Of a DNA stretch of 30,144 bases, positions 17,463 through 25,346 are shown one piece after another. Positions within the stretch are counted from its first letter, which is position 1; every line of letters begins with the position of its first letter. The notes beneath the pieces were generated by a model. That model was given only the letters and a program-made list of their open reading frames with translations, was not told the DNA's origin and ran no database searches. A program made the position numbers and the translations under genes. Source of the stretch: Pseudomonadota bacterium (GTDB lineage Bacteria; Pseudomonadota; Alphaproteobacteria; Sphingomonadales; Sphingomonadaceae); NCBI GenBank assembly GCA_023458055.1, contig JAEXAW010000024.1:1-30144 (forward strand), read 5' to 3'.

Positions 17463-17498
17463 ATTTGCGTTGTCAGGCTGCTAAAAAATTACGCAAAT
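17463..17498. promoter_or_regulatory. Candidate operator upstream of the SDR gene (site 1)
   Basis: A perfect inverted repeat, ATTTGCGT at 17463-17470 and ACGCAAAT at 17491-17498, with a 20-bp centre. It lies 15-50 bp before the ATG of the SDR gene. An imperfect copy with identical spacing is found at 23479-23514, between the two divergent steroid operons. Sequence and placement fit a binding site for a dimeric regulator. The regulator is not in the window. Confidence 0.55.
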
Positions 17499-17512
17499 GA
17501 TGGGAGGTGGCC

Positions 17513-18268
17513 ATGGTGCGTTATGATTTCGATGGAAAAGTGGCACTGGTTACCGGCGCGGCAGGCGGAATTGGTCGCGCGACGGCGGTGGCTTTCGGTC
17601 GGTCAGGCGCACGCGTCGTGGTCTCCGATGTCAACGAAGCGGGCGGCGCGGAGACCGTGGCGCTGATCGAAGGCGAGGGGGGCACCGCATTGTTCCAACG
17701 CTGCGATGTGAGCCAAGGCGCGGAGGTCAAAGCCCTCATCGCGCGCGCGGTCAGCGCCTATGGACGGCTTGATTTTGCGCATAATAATGCGGGCATCAAC
17801 AATATGATGGCCAATGAATATGATGATGAGGCGTGGGCGAACAGCCTTGGCATCAACCTCACCGGCGTGATGCTGTGCATGCGCGAGGAATCAGAGGTGA
17901 TGTTGAAGGAAGGCAAGGGGGCTATCGTCAACACCGCCTCAATCAATGGATTGGTGGGTAATCCAGCGCAACCCGGCTATGTTGCGACCAAGCATGGGGT
18001 GGTGGGCTTGACCCGGCATGGCGCGCTGCGCTGGGCGCAGGCGGGCATTCGGGTCAATGCGGTGTGTCCGGGTGTGATCGAAACGCCGATGACCGCGCCG
18101 CTCGTCTCCAACCCTGAAATGCGCAAATTGCTCGATAGCATGACGCCGATGGGCCGCATGGGGACCGCAGAGGAAATCGCGGCGGCAGTGTTATGGCTAT
18201 GCTCGGATGAAGCGAGCTTTGTCACCGGTCACGCAATGGTGATTGACGGCGGCGCGACCGCGATTTGA
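17513..18268 (+). CDS. Short-chain dehydrogenase/reductase (steroid locus)
   Basis: A protein of 251 residues of the classical SDR type. The NAD(P)-binding glycine motif is TGAAGGIG, Asp in VVVSDVNE favours NAD, NNAG is present, and the catalytic residues lie in NTASINGL and GYVATKHG (Tyr-x3-Lys). The ATG at 17513 has GGGAGG six bases upstream. It begins the steroid-related part of the window, shares a candidate operator with the divergent hsaA promoter, and is convergent with hsaF. A hydroxysteroid or hydroxyacyl-CoA dehydrogenase role is plausible, but the substrate cannot be read from the sequence. Confidence 0.88.
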   Translation: MVRYDFDGKVALVTGAAGGIGRATAVAFGRSGARVVVSDVNEAGGAETVALIEGEGGTALFQRCDVSQGAEVKALIARAVSAYGRLDFAHNNAGINNMMANEYDDEAWANSLGINLTGVMLCMREESEVMLKEGKGAIVNTASINGLVGNPAQPGYVATKHGVVGLTRHGALRWAQAGIRVNAVCPGVIETPMTAPLVSNPEMRKLLDSMTPMGRMGTAEEIAAAVLWLCSDEASFVTGHAMVIDGGATAI

Positions 18269-18274
18269 GCAAGG

Positions 18275-18295
18275 TTGGGGGGACATACCCCCCAA
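18275..18295. terminator. Terminator-like stem between convergent genes
   Basis: TTGGGGGG at 18275-18282 and CCCCCCAA at 18288-18295 form a perfect 8-bp stem with a 5-base loop. It fills the 29-bp gap between the SDR and hsaF stop codons. It may stop transcripts from both sides, but it lacks a clear T-run, so the mechanism is uncertain. Confidence 0.55.
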
Positions 18296-18297
18296 TT

Positions 18298-19329
18298 CTA
18301 ACCCTTGCGCGTTTTCAGCATATCGAGCGCGACATCGACGATCATATCTTCCTGTCCGCCGACCATCTTGCGGCGGCCCAGTTCGACAAGGATTTCGCGC
18401 GTATCAAGGCCATAGTCATTGGCCGCTTTTTCCGCGTGGCGCAGGAAGCTCGAATACACCCCCGCATAGCCAAGCGCGAGCGTTTCGCGGTCGACGCGGA
18501 CCGGGCGGTCCTGCAACGGGCGCACCAGATCTTCGGCGGCGTCCATGAGCGCCATGACGTCACAACCATGGTTCCAGCCCTTGCGGTCGGCAGCGGCGAT
18601 GAACACTTCGAGTGGCGCATTGCCTGCGCCCGCGCCCATGCCGGCAAGGCTTGCGTCGATGCGCACCGCGCCTTCCTGCGCGGCGACAATCGAGTTGGCG
18701 ACGCCGAGCGAGAGATTATGGTGGGCGTGGATGCCGCGCTCGGTTTCAGGCTTCAGCACCTTGTCATAGGCGCGCAAGCGGTCGCGCACCCCGTCCATGT
18801 CGAGCGCGCCGCCGCTGTCGGTCACATAGACGCACTGGGCGCCATAGCTTTCCATGAGCGCGGCCTGCTGCGCGAGCGCGTCGGCGTCGATCATGTGGCT
18901 CATCATCAGGAATCCTGCGACGTCCATACCGAGGTCGCGCGCGATGCCGATATGCTGCTTCGATACGTCGGCCTCGGTGCAGTGGGTCGCCACGCGGACG
19001 GAACGCACGCCCATATCATAAGCGCGGCGAAGCTCCTCGACCGTGCCGACGCCCGGAAGGATGAGGGTGGTGAGCACCGATTTCGTGAGCACCCCGGCGA
19101 CCGCTTCGAGCCATTCCCAATCGGTATGCGCGCCAAAGCCATAGTTGAAGCTCGCGCCGGAAAGCCCGTCGCCATGCGCGACCTCGATGGCATCAACGCC
19201 CGCATCATCGAGCGCCTTGGCGATGCTGCGCACATGGTCGAGCCCATACATGTGACGAATGGCGTGCATGCCGTCGCGCAGGGTAACGTCCTGAATATAG
19301 AGTTTGTCGGTTTCAACGTTGAAGGTCAT
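18298..19329 (-). CDS. hsaF: 4-Hydroxy-2-oxovalerate/oxohexanoate aldolase
   Basis: A protein of 343 residues, the full length of the BphI/HsaF family. It cleaves 4-hydroxy-2-oxohexanoate to pyruvate and propanal, and would channel the aldehyde to HsaG. The catalytic Arg18-Asp19 lie in TLRDGMHA; HAHHNLSLG holds the metal-binding His201 and His203. The ATG at 19329 has AAAGGA about eight bases upstream. It is last in the minus-strand operon, but 308 bp of repetitive sequence separates it from hsaG, which in most such operons is adjacent. The steroid role comes from the neighbours; alone it could equally serve catechol meta-cleavage. Confidence 0.93.
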   Translation of the reverse strand: MTFNVETDKLYIQDVTLRDGMHAIRHMYGLDHVRSIAKALDDAGVDAIEVAHGDGLSGASFNYGFGAHTDWEWLEAVAGVLTKSVLTTLILPGVGTVEELRRAYDMGVRSVRVATHCTEADVSKQHIGIARDLGMDVAGFLMMSHMIDADALAQQAALMESYGAQCVYVTDSGGALDMDGVRDRLRAYDKVLKPETERGIHAHHNLSLGVANSIVAAQEGAVRIDASLAGMGAGAGNAPLEVFIAAADRKGWNHGCDVMALMDAAEDLVRPLQDRPVRVDRETLALGYAGVYSSFLRHAEKAANDYGLDTREILVELGRRKMVGGQEDMIVDVALDMLKTRKG

Positions 19330-19335
19330 AGCATA

Positions 19336-19625
19336 TCCTTTCCCTCTCCCCTTGTGGGCGTGAGAGGCATTCGGGCCGAAATGGCCCCCGGCCATTTCTA
19401 AACCATGCCGGGGGCATGGTTTACCCGAAGGCCACTCACGGGTTGAGTAGACTTAACGAGCGTTAGCGAGTTTAGTCGAAGCTGGGAGAGGGGTATGCGG
19501 TCGCACAGCGACCGCGCGAGCTTCGCCCGCACCCCTCATCCAACTGCGCGTAAGGGCTAACGCCCTAACGCTCCGTATCCTTCTCCCACAAGGGGAGAAG
19601 GTCTGCACTGCCATCAAGGGGGAAG
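19336..19625. repeat. Palindrome-rich repeat block between hsaG and hsaF
   Basis: No gene is seen in this 308-bp gap. It holds a series of hairpins: AAACCATGCC-GGG-GGCATGGTTT (~19400-19422), GCGGTCGC-ACA-GCGACCGC (~19498-19516), a TAAGGGC-TAAC-GCCCTA stem, and CCTTCTCC-CACAA-GGGGAGAAGG near 19580-19600, which mirrors the CCTCTCCCCTTGTGGG at 19345. The ends thus form a long inverted repeat. It resembles a repeat insertion into an operon. Confidence 0.75.
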
Positions 19626-19637
19626 GGGGACAGACTG

Positions 19638-20579
19638 TCACGCCGCTTGCCTCCCCGCCATAATGCGCTCGGCGAGCAATTCTCCGGTGGCTTTGGCGGC
19701 GGCGGTCATGATGTCGAGATTGCCGGAATAGGGCGGCAAATAATCGCCTGCGCCTTCGACTTCCAGAAACACGCTGGTCTTGATGCCGGTAAATTCGCCC
19801 TGGCCCGGAATTTTGAGCGGGTTATTGTCGCCGAAACGTTCAAACTGGACTTCCTGCTTGAGCCGATAGCCCGGCACATAAGCCTGCACTTTTTTGACCA
19901 TCGCTTCGACCGAGGCGCGGATCGCCTCTTCCTCGCCGCCTTCGGACAAAGTGAACACCGTGTCACGCATGATCATCGGCGGTTCGGCCGGGTTCAGGAT
20001 GATGATCGCCTTGCCGCGGGTGGCGCCGCCGACATCTTCGATAGCGCGCGCGGTGGTGCGGGTGAATTCATCAATATTGGCGCGGGTGCCGGGACCCGCC
20101 GAGCGCGAGGAGACAGACGCGACGATTTCGGCATAATGGACCTTGGCGACTTGGCTCACGGCGGCGACCATCGGGATGGTCGCCTGCCCGCCGCACGTCA
20201 CCATGTTGACATTGCCCGCATCGAGATGCGCTTCCATATTGACCGGCGGCACGGTGAAAGGGCCGATCGCGGCCGGGGTGAGATCGACCACCTGCTTGCC
20301 GTCCGCGCGCAACACCGCGTCATGTTCCTTATGCGCATAAGCCGAGGTTGCATCAAACACGATGCCGATCTCGTCATACATGGGGAGGGCTTTGAGGCCT
20401 TCAATCCCTTCATGGGTGGTCGCGATACCGCGTTCTCGCGCCATCGCCAGCCCTTCCGAATTGGCATCGATGCCGACGACCGCGACCAGCTCCATATTCT
20501 GCGGATATTTGACCATCTTGATCATGAGGTCGGTGCCGATATTGCCCGATCCGATGATGGCCGCCTTAACCTTGGTCAC
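19638..20579 (-). CDS. hsaG: Acylating acetaldehyde/propanal dehydrogenase
   Basis: A protein of 313 residues of the BphJ/HsaG family. It oxidises propanal from the aldolase to propionyl-CoA with NAD and CoA. The Rossmann motif is GSGNIGTD at residues 10-17, and the catalytic cysteine is Cys129 in VTCGGQATIP. It starts with GTG at 20579, with AAGGAAG six bases upstream. It follows hsaE by 16 bp. The aldolase that partners it lies after a repeat block. The family is sure; propanal over acetaldehyde is inferred from the steroid context. Confidence 0.94.
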   Translation of the reverse strand: MTKVKAAIIGSGNIGTDLMIKMVKYPQNMELVAVVGIDANSEGLAMARERGIATTHEGIEGLKALPMYDEIGIVFDATSAYAHKEHDAVLRADGKQVVDLTPAAIGPFTVPPVNMEAHLDAGNVNMVTCGGQATIPMVAAVSQVAKVHYAEIVASVSSRSAGPGTRANIDEFTRTTARAIEDVGGATRGKAIIILNPAEPPMIMRDTVFTLSEGGEEEAIRASVEAMVKKVQAYVPGYRLKQEVQFERFGDNNPLKIPGQGEFTGIKTSVFLEVEGAGDYLPPYSGNLDIMTAAAKATGELLAERIMAGRQAA

Positions 20580-20595
20580 GATTGCTTCCTTTTTC

Positions 20596-21372
20596 TCAGA
20601 TAAAATTGGCCGTGCAGGAGCCGACGCCCGACAGCGTCATTTCAAACCGGTCGCCTGCTTTGGCATCTTCGAGCGGCACGAGGCTGCCCGACAGGATGAT
20701 GTCGCCTGCATTGAGCGTCACGCCATAAGCGCCCAGCGTATTTGCGAGCCATGCGACGGCTTGTGCGGGATCGCCCTGAACCGCGCTGCCATAGCCTTCA
20801 GATAGCGGCGCGCCGTTTTTGGTAACCTGCACATGAAGCGCAGGAAGGTCATGCGTGCGCGGGTTGGCGCGTGCGTCGCCAATCACGAACACACCGCAAC
20901 TTGCATTGTCCGCGACCGTGTCAACAATGCCGATCTTCCAGTTGGCGATGCGGCTGTCGACGATTTCAAAGCAGGGCGCGATATAATCGGTCGCGGCAAT
21001 CACATCGGCGGCAGTGACGCCGGGGCCGTTGAGGCTGTCTTTAAGGATGAAAGCGATTTCCGCTTCGGCGCGCGGCTGAATGAGGCCGTGCGCGTCGATG
21101 CTGATGTCGCCGATGACATGCATCCGGTCGGTCAAAAAACCAAAATCCGGCTGATGCACGCCGAGCATATCCTGCACCGCTTTGGAGGTAACACCAATCT
21201 TTTTGCCGATAACCTTTTCGCCATCCTGCTTACGGCGGGCAAGGGCATCGAGCGAAATCGCATAGGCATCATCAATGGTGAGCGAAGGGTCGCGCGCAAT
21301 CAGCGGCTCGACCGTGCGGCGGTCCCGCAGCGCACGGTAAAGTTCCTCGCCATAATGAGCCGCTTTATCCAC
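20596..21372 (-). CDS. hsaE: 2-Hydroxypenta/hexadienoate hydratase
   Basis: A protein of 258 residues of the fumarylacetoacetase-like hydratase family (BphH/MhpD/HsaE). It adds water to the 2-hydroxydienoate released by HsaD to give 4-hydroxy-2-oxohexanoate. Typical segments are KKIGVTSKAVQDMLGV, QPRAEAEIAF (metal-binding acidic residues) and LSGSLVPLEDAKAGD. The best start is GTG at 21372: GGAG stands seven bases upstream and the gene overlaps the hsaD stop by eight bases. An ATG at 21417 would lie deep in hsaD. Good evidence for family; substrate inferred from context. Confidence 0.92.
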   Translation of the reverse strand: MDKAAHYGEELYRALRDRRTVEPLIARDPSLTIDDAYAISLDALARRKQDGEKVIGKKIGVTSKAVQDMLGVHQPDFGFLTDRMHVIGDISIDAHGLIQPRAEAEIAFILKDSLNGPGVTAADVIAATDYIAPCFEIVDSRIANWKIGIVDTVADNASCGVFVIGDARANPRTHDLPALHVQVTKNGAPLSEGYGSAVQGDPAQAVAWLANTLGAYGVTLNAGDIILSGSLVPLEDAKAGDRFEMTLSGVGSCTANFI

Positions 21373-22180
21373 GCAAGAACTCCACTGAATAACGGTTGAA
21401 TTCCGCAGTGCGTTCAACCTGCACCCAATGGCCGACCTTGTTGAAGGTCATCACGCGCGCGTCGTCGCACTGATCAAGGAAATAGCGGCCGCCGCTTTCA
21501 GGGCAGAATTCATCATTGAGGCCCCACAGCACGAAGATCGGATGTTTAATCTCGCCAAGGCGCGGCTGGAGATTATAGGTCTTCATCCGCCCCAGCACGT
21601 CTTTCGACTGGGTCTTCGCCACGGCATAACGCTCGGCGACCAGCTCGTCGCTGATGTTCGAGACATCATAAACGAGGTTGGTGACAAGACGCTTTTGCTC
21701 CTCGACCGAAAAATCGGGGCTGCCGAAACCGCTCATCATCTTGGCGATGCCGGGCATGGCGAAATATTTGGGCAATTCCTCGATGCAGCCGGGCGCCATC
21801 AGCACCAGCTTGTCGACAAATTCCGGATGATTGAGCGCGATCACCAGCGCAATCCCCCCGCCGAGCGAGTTGCCGACGAGATGCGCTTTGGTGATGCCAT
21901 GCGCTTTTAAGGCCTCCAACACCGTATCGACAAACAGGTCGAGCGTATAATCAATCCCCTCAGGCTTGGATGATGCGCCATAGCCGATCAGATCGGGCAG
22001 CAACACGCGGAAGCCTGCGCCCACAAAGGCGTCGATATTACCGCGAAAGTTGGACGCGCCCGACGCGCCGGGGCCGCTGCCGTGGAAGAACACGACCGCC
22101 GGGCCATCGGATGGGCCAGCCTCGGCGATGTGGATATCATAGCCGCCCGCTTGATAGGTGGCGGAACGAAGCTCGGTCAT
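21365..22180 (-). CDS. hsaD: Meta-cleavage product hydrolase (alpha/beta hydrolase)
   Basis: A protein of 271 residues of the BphD/HsaD/TesD family. It hydrolyses the C-C bond of 4,9-DSHA, freeing the C6 dienoate and the CD-ring propanoate. The catalytic triad is Ser105 (GNSLGGG), Asp223 (LNDEFCP) and His251 (GHWVQ); the oxyanion loop is HGSGPGASG. The ATG at 22180 precedes the conserved start of the family; GGGAG lies about 12 bases upstream, which is a long spacing. Follows hsaA by 40 bp. Substrate assignment depends on the hsaA/hsaC/ipd context. Confidence 0.92.
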   Translation of the reverse strand: MTELRSATYQAGGYDIHIAEAGPSDGPAVVFFHGSGPGASGASNFRGNIDAFVGAGFRVLLPDLIGYGASSKPEGIDYTLDLFVDTVLEALKAHGITKAHLVGNSLGGGIALVIALNHPEFVDKLVLMAPGCIEELPKYFAMPGIAKMMSGFGSPDFSVEEQKRLVTNLVYDVSNISDELVAERYAVAKTQSKDVLGRMKTYNLQPRLGEIKHPIFVLWGLNDEFCPESGGRYFLDQCDDARVMTFNKVGHWVQVERTAEFNRYSVEFLRG

Positions 22181-22220
22181 GGAGGCTATTACTCCCTTGA
22201 AAATCAGAGGAATGAAAAAA

Positions 22221-23435
22221 TCAGAGGAACGCAAAGGCGGGCGGCTGGCCGATGAGGCTGCCGACCACGTCGCTTGCGCGGTTATTGGGATCATTGGCAA
22301 CGTGCGCGCGCGCGGCGTTGAGATCAAGCCAGGGCTGGACCATGGGGCTCGAATAATAAATCGCGCGGCCACCGAGGAGCGGCATCATATCATCGACAAG
22401 ATCGGCAAGGCGGCGCACCACCGACGAGGATTGATAGGTATAAAGGACACGCTTTTCCATCGGGATCGGCTCGCCGCGTTCGGCATAACCCATAAGGTCA
22501 TCGAAGGTCGCCTGATGGGTGAGCTCCATCTCTCCAATGTCGCTATAGGCGCGCGCGATGGCGGCATGAAGGATGGGGTCGGCCTTTGATGCTTTGCCGG
22601 TATTGGTCGAGACGCGATCCTTCATGATGTCCACCGCAGCGTTGACTGCCGCGCGCGCGCCGCCGAACGCTGCGGTCGAGACCGAGCGCACGAACACCTG
22701 TGCCCAAGGCAGGGTATAAAGCGGCCCGTCATTTTCCTTCTGCCCGGGATTGGTACCGGCAAAACCATCGGCGGCGCGGTGGGTGCGATAGTCGGGGACA
22801 AAAGCGCGGTCGACGACAATGTCGAAGCTTCCTGTTCCCTGCAATCCGAATACATCCCAGCTGCCGTCGATGATTTCATAATCCTTGCGCGGCAACAGGA
22901 AGGTGCGCATATCCGGTGGGCCGCCCGGTTCGGACGGCGGCACCATCGCGCCGAGCAACACCCAGCCGCAATGTTTCGACCCGCTGGAAAAGCCCCAATG
23001 GCCGGAGAGATAAAAGCCCCCCTCGGCCGGCTCGACCTTGCCGACGGGTTGATAGGTGGAGGAGACGAGCATGGAATCATCCTCGCCCCACACTTCCTCC
23101 TGCGCGCGATTATCGAACAGCGCGAGTTGATAAGGGTGACAGCCGAGCACACCATAAATCCAGCCGGTCGACATGCAGCCTTCGGCGAGTTCGCGCTGGA
23201 TGGCATAGAAGGTGTTGGGGTGCATTTCATAGCCGCCCCAGCGTTTGGGTTGCAGCACGCGGAAAAAGCCTGCCTCCTGCATTTCGGCAACGGTTTCGTC
23301 GGGCACATTATAATTGAGCGCACATTGGCGCGCGCGTTCCTTGAGGCGCGGCTTCATGGCGCGGGCGCGTTCGACGAGGTCTTCATGGGTGGGTATGGTT
23401 TCCGTCGTCCGGGACGCGGGCGCTGCGCTAGCCAT
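22221..23435 (-). CDS. hsaA: Flavin-dependent 3-HSA monooxygenase, oxygenase subunit
   Basis: A protein of 404 residues with an acyl-CoA dehydrogenase-like fold of the group D flavin monooxygenases (HsaA/TesA2 type). It would hydroxylate 3-HSA to the catechol 3,4-DHSA using reduced flavin. Typical segments are QPKRWGGYEMHP, GHWGFSSGSKHCGW, GLQGTGSFDIVVD and the helical C-terminal domain. The ATG at 23435 has GGAGGAGGA seven bases upstream, a very strong ribosome site. It is first in the minus-strand operon. Its partner flavin reductase (HsaB) is not in the window, so it must be elsewhere or be replaced by another reductase. Confidence 0.9.
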   Translation of the reverse strand: MASAAPASRTTETIPTHEDLVERARAMKPRLKERARQCALNYNVPDETVAEMQEAGFFRVLQPKRWGGYEMHPNTFYAIQRELAEGCMSTGWIYGVLGCHPYQLALFDNRAQEEVWGEDDSMLVSSTYQPVGKVEPAEGGFYLSGHWGFSSGSKHCGWVLLGAMVPPSEPGGPPDMRTFLLPRKDYEIIDGSWDVFGLQGTGSFDIVVDRAFVPDYRTHRAADGFAGTNPGQKENDGPLYTLPWAQVFVRSVSTAAFGGARAAVNAAVDIMKDRVSTNTGKASKADPILHAAIARAYSDIGEMELTHQATFDDLMGYAERGEPIPMEKRVLYTYQSSSVVRRLADLVDDMMPLLGGRAIYYSSPMVQPWLDLNAARAHVANDPNNRASDVVGSLIGQPPAFAFL

Positions 23436-23478
23436 CAATATCCTCCTCCTCACCGCCCGACTCATGGACGGCTTACTT

Positions 23479-23514
23479 AAGTTCGTAAAAATACCTGTCA
23501 AAAAATACGCAAAT
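23479..23514. promoter_or_regulatory. Candidate operator in the divergent steroid promoter region (site 2)
   Basis: AAGTTCGT at 23479-23486 and ACGCAAAT at 23507-23514 have the same 20-bp spacing as the site at 17463-17498. The right half-site is identical and is preceded in both by an A-tract and CTG. The left half-site matches at 5 of 8 positions. It lies between hsaA and the divergent SDR gene, so one bound regulator could control both operons. Confidence 0.5.
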
Positions 23515-23609
23515 CGTCAATTGAAAAGCGATTTTACTTTCGATATGGCCTTTTTGAGTTGAGCGAAGCTACTTTCTTCAATAGGCTCGCGCAAAAAGAG
23601 AGAGGTATT

Positions 23610-24380
23610 GTGAGCATAGTTCCCGATCATTTGTCGTTACAAGGAAAGGTCGCTCTGGTGACCGGCGGCACGCGCGGTATTGGCCGGGCGATTGCCTTGC
23701 GGTTGCGCGAGGCGGGCTGCCGCGTCGCGGTGTGCGGGCGCAATCCGCCGGAAGATGCGCTGGACGGGATAAGCTTTCACGCCGCTGATATTCGCGATCC
23801 GGACCAGTGCAAGGTGCTGGTGGATGCGGTAGTCGCCGATCACGGCCGTCTCGATATATTGGTCAATAATGCCGGCGGCTCGCCTGCGAGTGACGCTGCG
23901 ACCGCAAGCCCGCGCTTTGCCGAAGCGATTGTGAAGCTCAACATGCTTGCGCCCTTTTATATGGCGCAGGCGGCCTATCCGCATCTGGTGACGGCCCATG
24001 GTAACATTGTTAACATTGCCAGCGTTGCGGGCGTGCGTCCCTCGCCGGGTACTACCGCTTATGGTGCGGCGAAGGCGGGGCTCCTCAGCATGACGCAAAG
24101 CCTTGCGCAGGAATGGGGACCCGTGGGCATCCGCGTCAATGCGATCATCGTCGGCTTGATGCAAACCGAAACGGCGGAGGCGACCTATGGCGATGCGGCA
24201 GCGCAAGCCAAGGTTGCGCAATCCTTGCCGCTCCAGCGCATGGGCGAGGGCAAGGATATTGCCGATGCGGTGCTCTATCTCGCATCGCCGCTGGCCGCTT
24301 ATGTGTCGGGCGCGCGCCTCAATGTCGATGGCGGCGGCGAGCGGCCTTATTTTCTCGATCTGGTGAAGGGAAGTGAATGA
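23610..24380 (+). CDS. Short-chain dehydrogenase/reductase, first gene of the hsaC-ipd operon
   Basis: A protein of 256 residues of the classical SDR type: cofactor motif TGGTRGIG, NNAGG, and catalytic Ser and Tyr-x3-Lys in NIASVAGV and AYGAAKAG. The start is GTG at 23610, with AGAGAGG about five bases upstream; a TTG at 23559 would give a longer product but no better signal. It heads the plus-strand operon and overlaps hsaC by four bases. IpdF, the hydroxyacyl-CoA dehydrogenase of ring C/D degradation, is an SDR and is otherwise missing, so this is a candidate, but no specific IpdF motif is visible to me. Confidence 0.88.
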   Translation: MSIVPDHLSLQGKVALVTGGTRGIGRAIALRLREAGCRVAVCGRNPPEDALDGISFHAADIRDPDQCKVLVDAVVADHGRLDILVNNAGGSPASDAATASPRFAEAIVKLNMLAPFYMAQAAYPHLVTAHGNIVNIASVAGVRPSPGTTAYGAAKAGLLSMTQSLAQEWGPVGIRVNAIIVGLMQTETAEATYGDAAAQAKVAQSLPLQRMGEGKDIADAVLYLASPLAAYVSGARLNVDGGGERPYFLDLVKGSE

Positions 24381-25309
24381 TGGGCGTTAAGGCTCTTGGC
24401 TATGTGGTGATAGAAACCGCGCAGCCCGAAAAATGGGATGAATTTCTGACCCAGGTCGCGGGCGTGATGCGCGCCCCTGACGCGGCGGATGGCGCGGCGC
24501 TCTACCGCGTCGATCAACGCGCGTTTCGTTTGCGCATCGAAAATACGGGGCGCGAATGGTTCAAGGCGGCTGGCTATGAGGTCGCCGACAAGGCAGAGCT
24601 TGATGATCTGGCTGCACGCATAGAAGCCGCAGGCCGTCCGGTTGAGTGGGCGAGCAACGAGGATGCCTCCGAGCGCGGCGTGGCGGCCTTGTTCCGCACC
24701 AGCGATCCGGCGGGCAACGGGCTTGAATTTTTTACCGGCGATAGCAGCACGAGCGAACCGTTCGTGTCGCCGCTCGGTGTTCCCGCCTTTGTCACTGGCG
24801 ATATGGGCATGGGCCATGCGGTTTTTTCCGCGCCCAATTTCAACGAAACCATTGCTTTCCATCGCGACGTTGTGGGCTTTCATGAAACCGATATGCCGCG
24901 CTTTTTCTTCGGCGGCGGTGGTCCTGAAGATCCGGGCATGGGCTTTGCCTTCCTCCATGCGGACAATGGCCGCCATCATTCGATTGCCTTTGGGGAAGGG
25001 CCGGTGCCGCCATCGGGTGCGGTTCATATCATGCTCGAATATCCGAACCTTGAAGAGGTTGGCAAAGCGCATGACCGCATGAAGGCGCTCGACTATGTCG
25101 AAAGTGCGACGCTGGGCAAACATTTCAACGATGAAACAGTTGGTTTCTATGTGCGAACACCGGGTGGCTTTGATCTGGAGATCGGTTGCGATAGCCTTGT
25201 GATTGATCCGGCCAGCTGGGAGGTCACCAAACATCAGGGGATCAGCATCTGGGGCCATGAATGGGAATGGCAACGGGAGATGAAGGCGGCGCAAGCAGCG
25301 GCGGAATGA
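24377..25309 (+). CDS. hsaC: Extradiol dioxygenase cleaving 3,4-DHSA
   Basis: A protein of 310 residues, a two-domain type I extradiol dioxygenase (BphC/HsaC/TesB). It opens the catechol ring A of 3,4-DHSA between C4 and C5 with O2 and Fe(II). The metal ligands are His147 (MGHAVF), His201 (GRHHSIAF) and Glu268 (FDLEIG); second-shell His249 and Tyr258 are also in place. Starts at 24377 and 24380 are both possible, with GAAGGG upstream. It overlaps the SDR by four bases. Biphenyl or other catechol substrates are possible from the family, but the ipd neighbours favour steroids. Confidence 0.92.
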   Translation: MMGVKALGYVVIETAQPEKWDEFLTQVAGVMRAPDAADGAALYRVDQRAFRLRIENTGREWFKAAGYEVADKAELDDLAARIEAAGRPVEWASNEDASERGVAALFRTSDPAGNGLEFFTGDSSTSEPFVSPLGVPAFVTGDMGMGHAVFSAPNFNETIAFHRDVVGFHETDMPRFFFGGGGPEDPGMGFAFLHADNGRHHSIAFGEGPVPPSGAVHIMLEYPNLEEVGKAHDRMKALDYVESATLGKHFNDETVGFYVRTPGGFDLEIGCDSLVIDPASWEVTKHQGISIWGHEWEWQREMKAAQAAAE

Positions 25310-25346
25310 CGGACGCAATTAGAATAGAAAAGCAAAGGGCGGGACT

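Noticed and set aside
19336..19625. CRISPR array or RNA gene in the repeat block
   Set aside because: The hairpins differ from each other and are not regularly spaced; no tRNA cloverleaf or repeat-spacer pattern was found by eye.
25313..25320. Third operator half-site ACGCAATT before ipdA
   Set aside because: Only one partial half-site is present, and nothing similar is found 28 bp upstream, so it does not fit the two-arm pattern.
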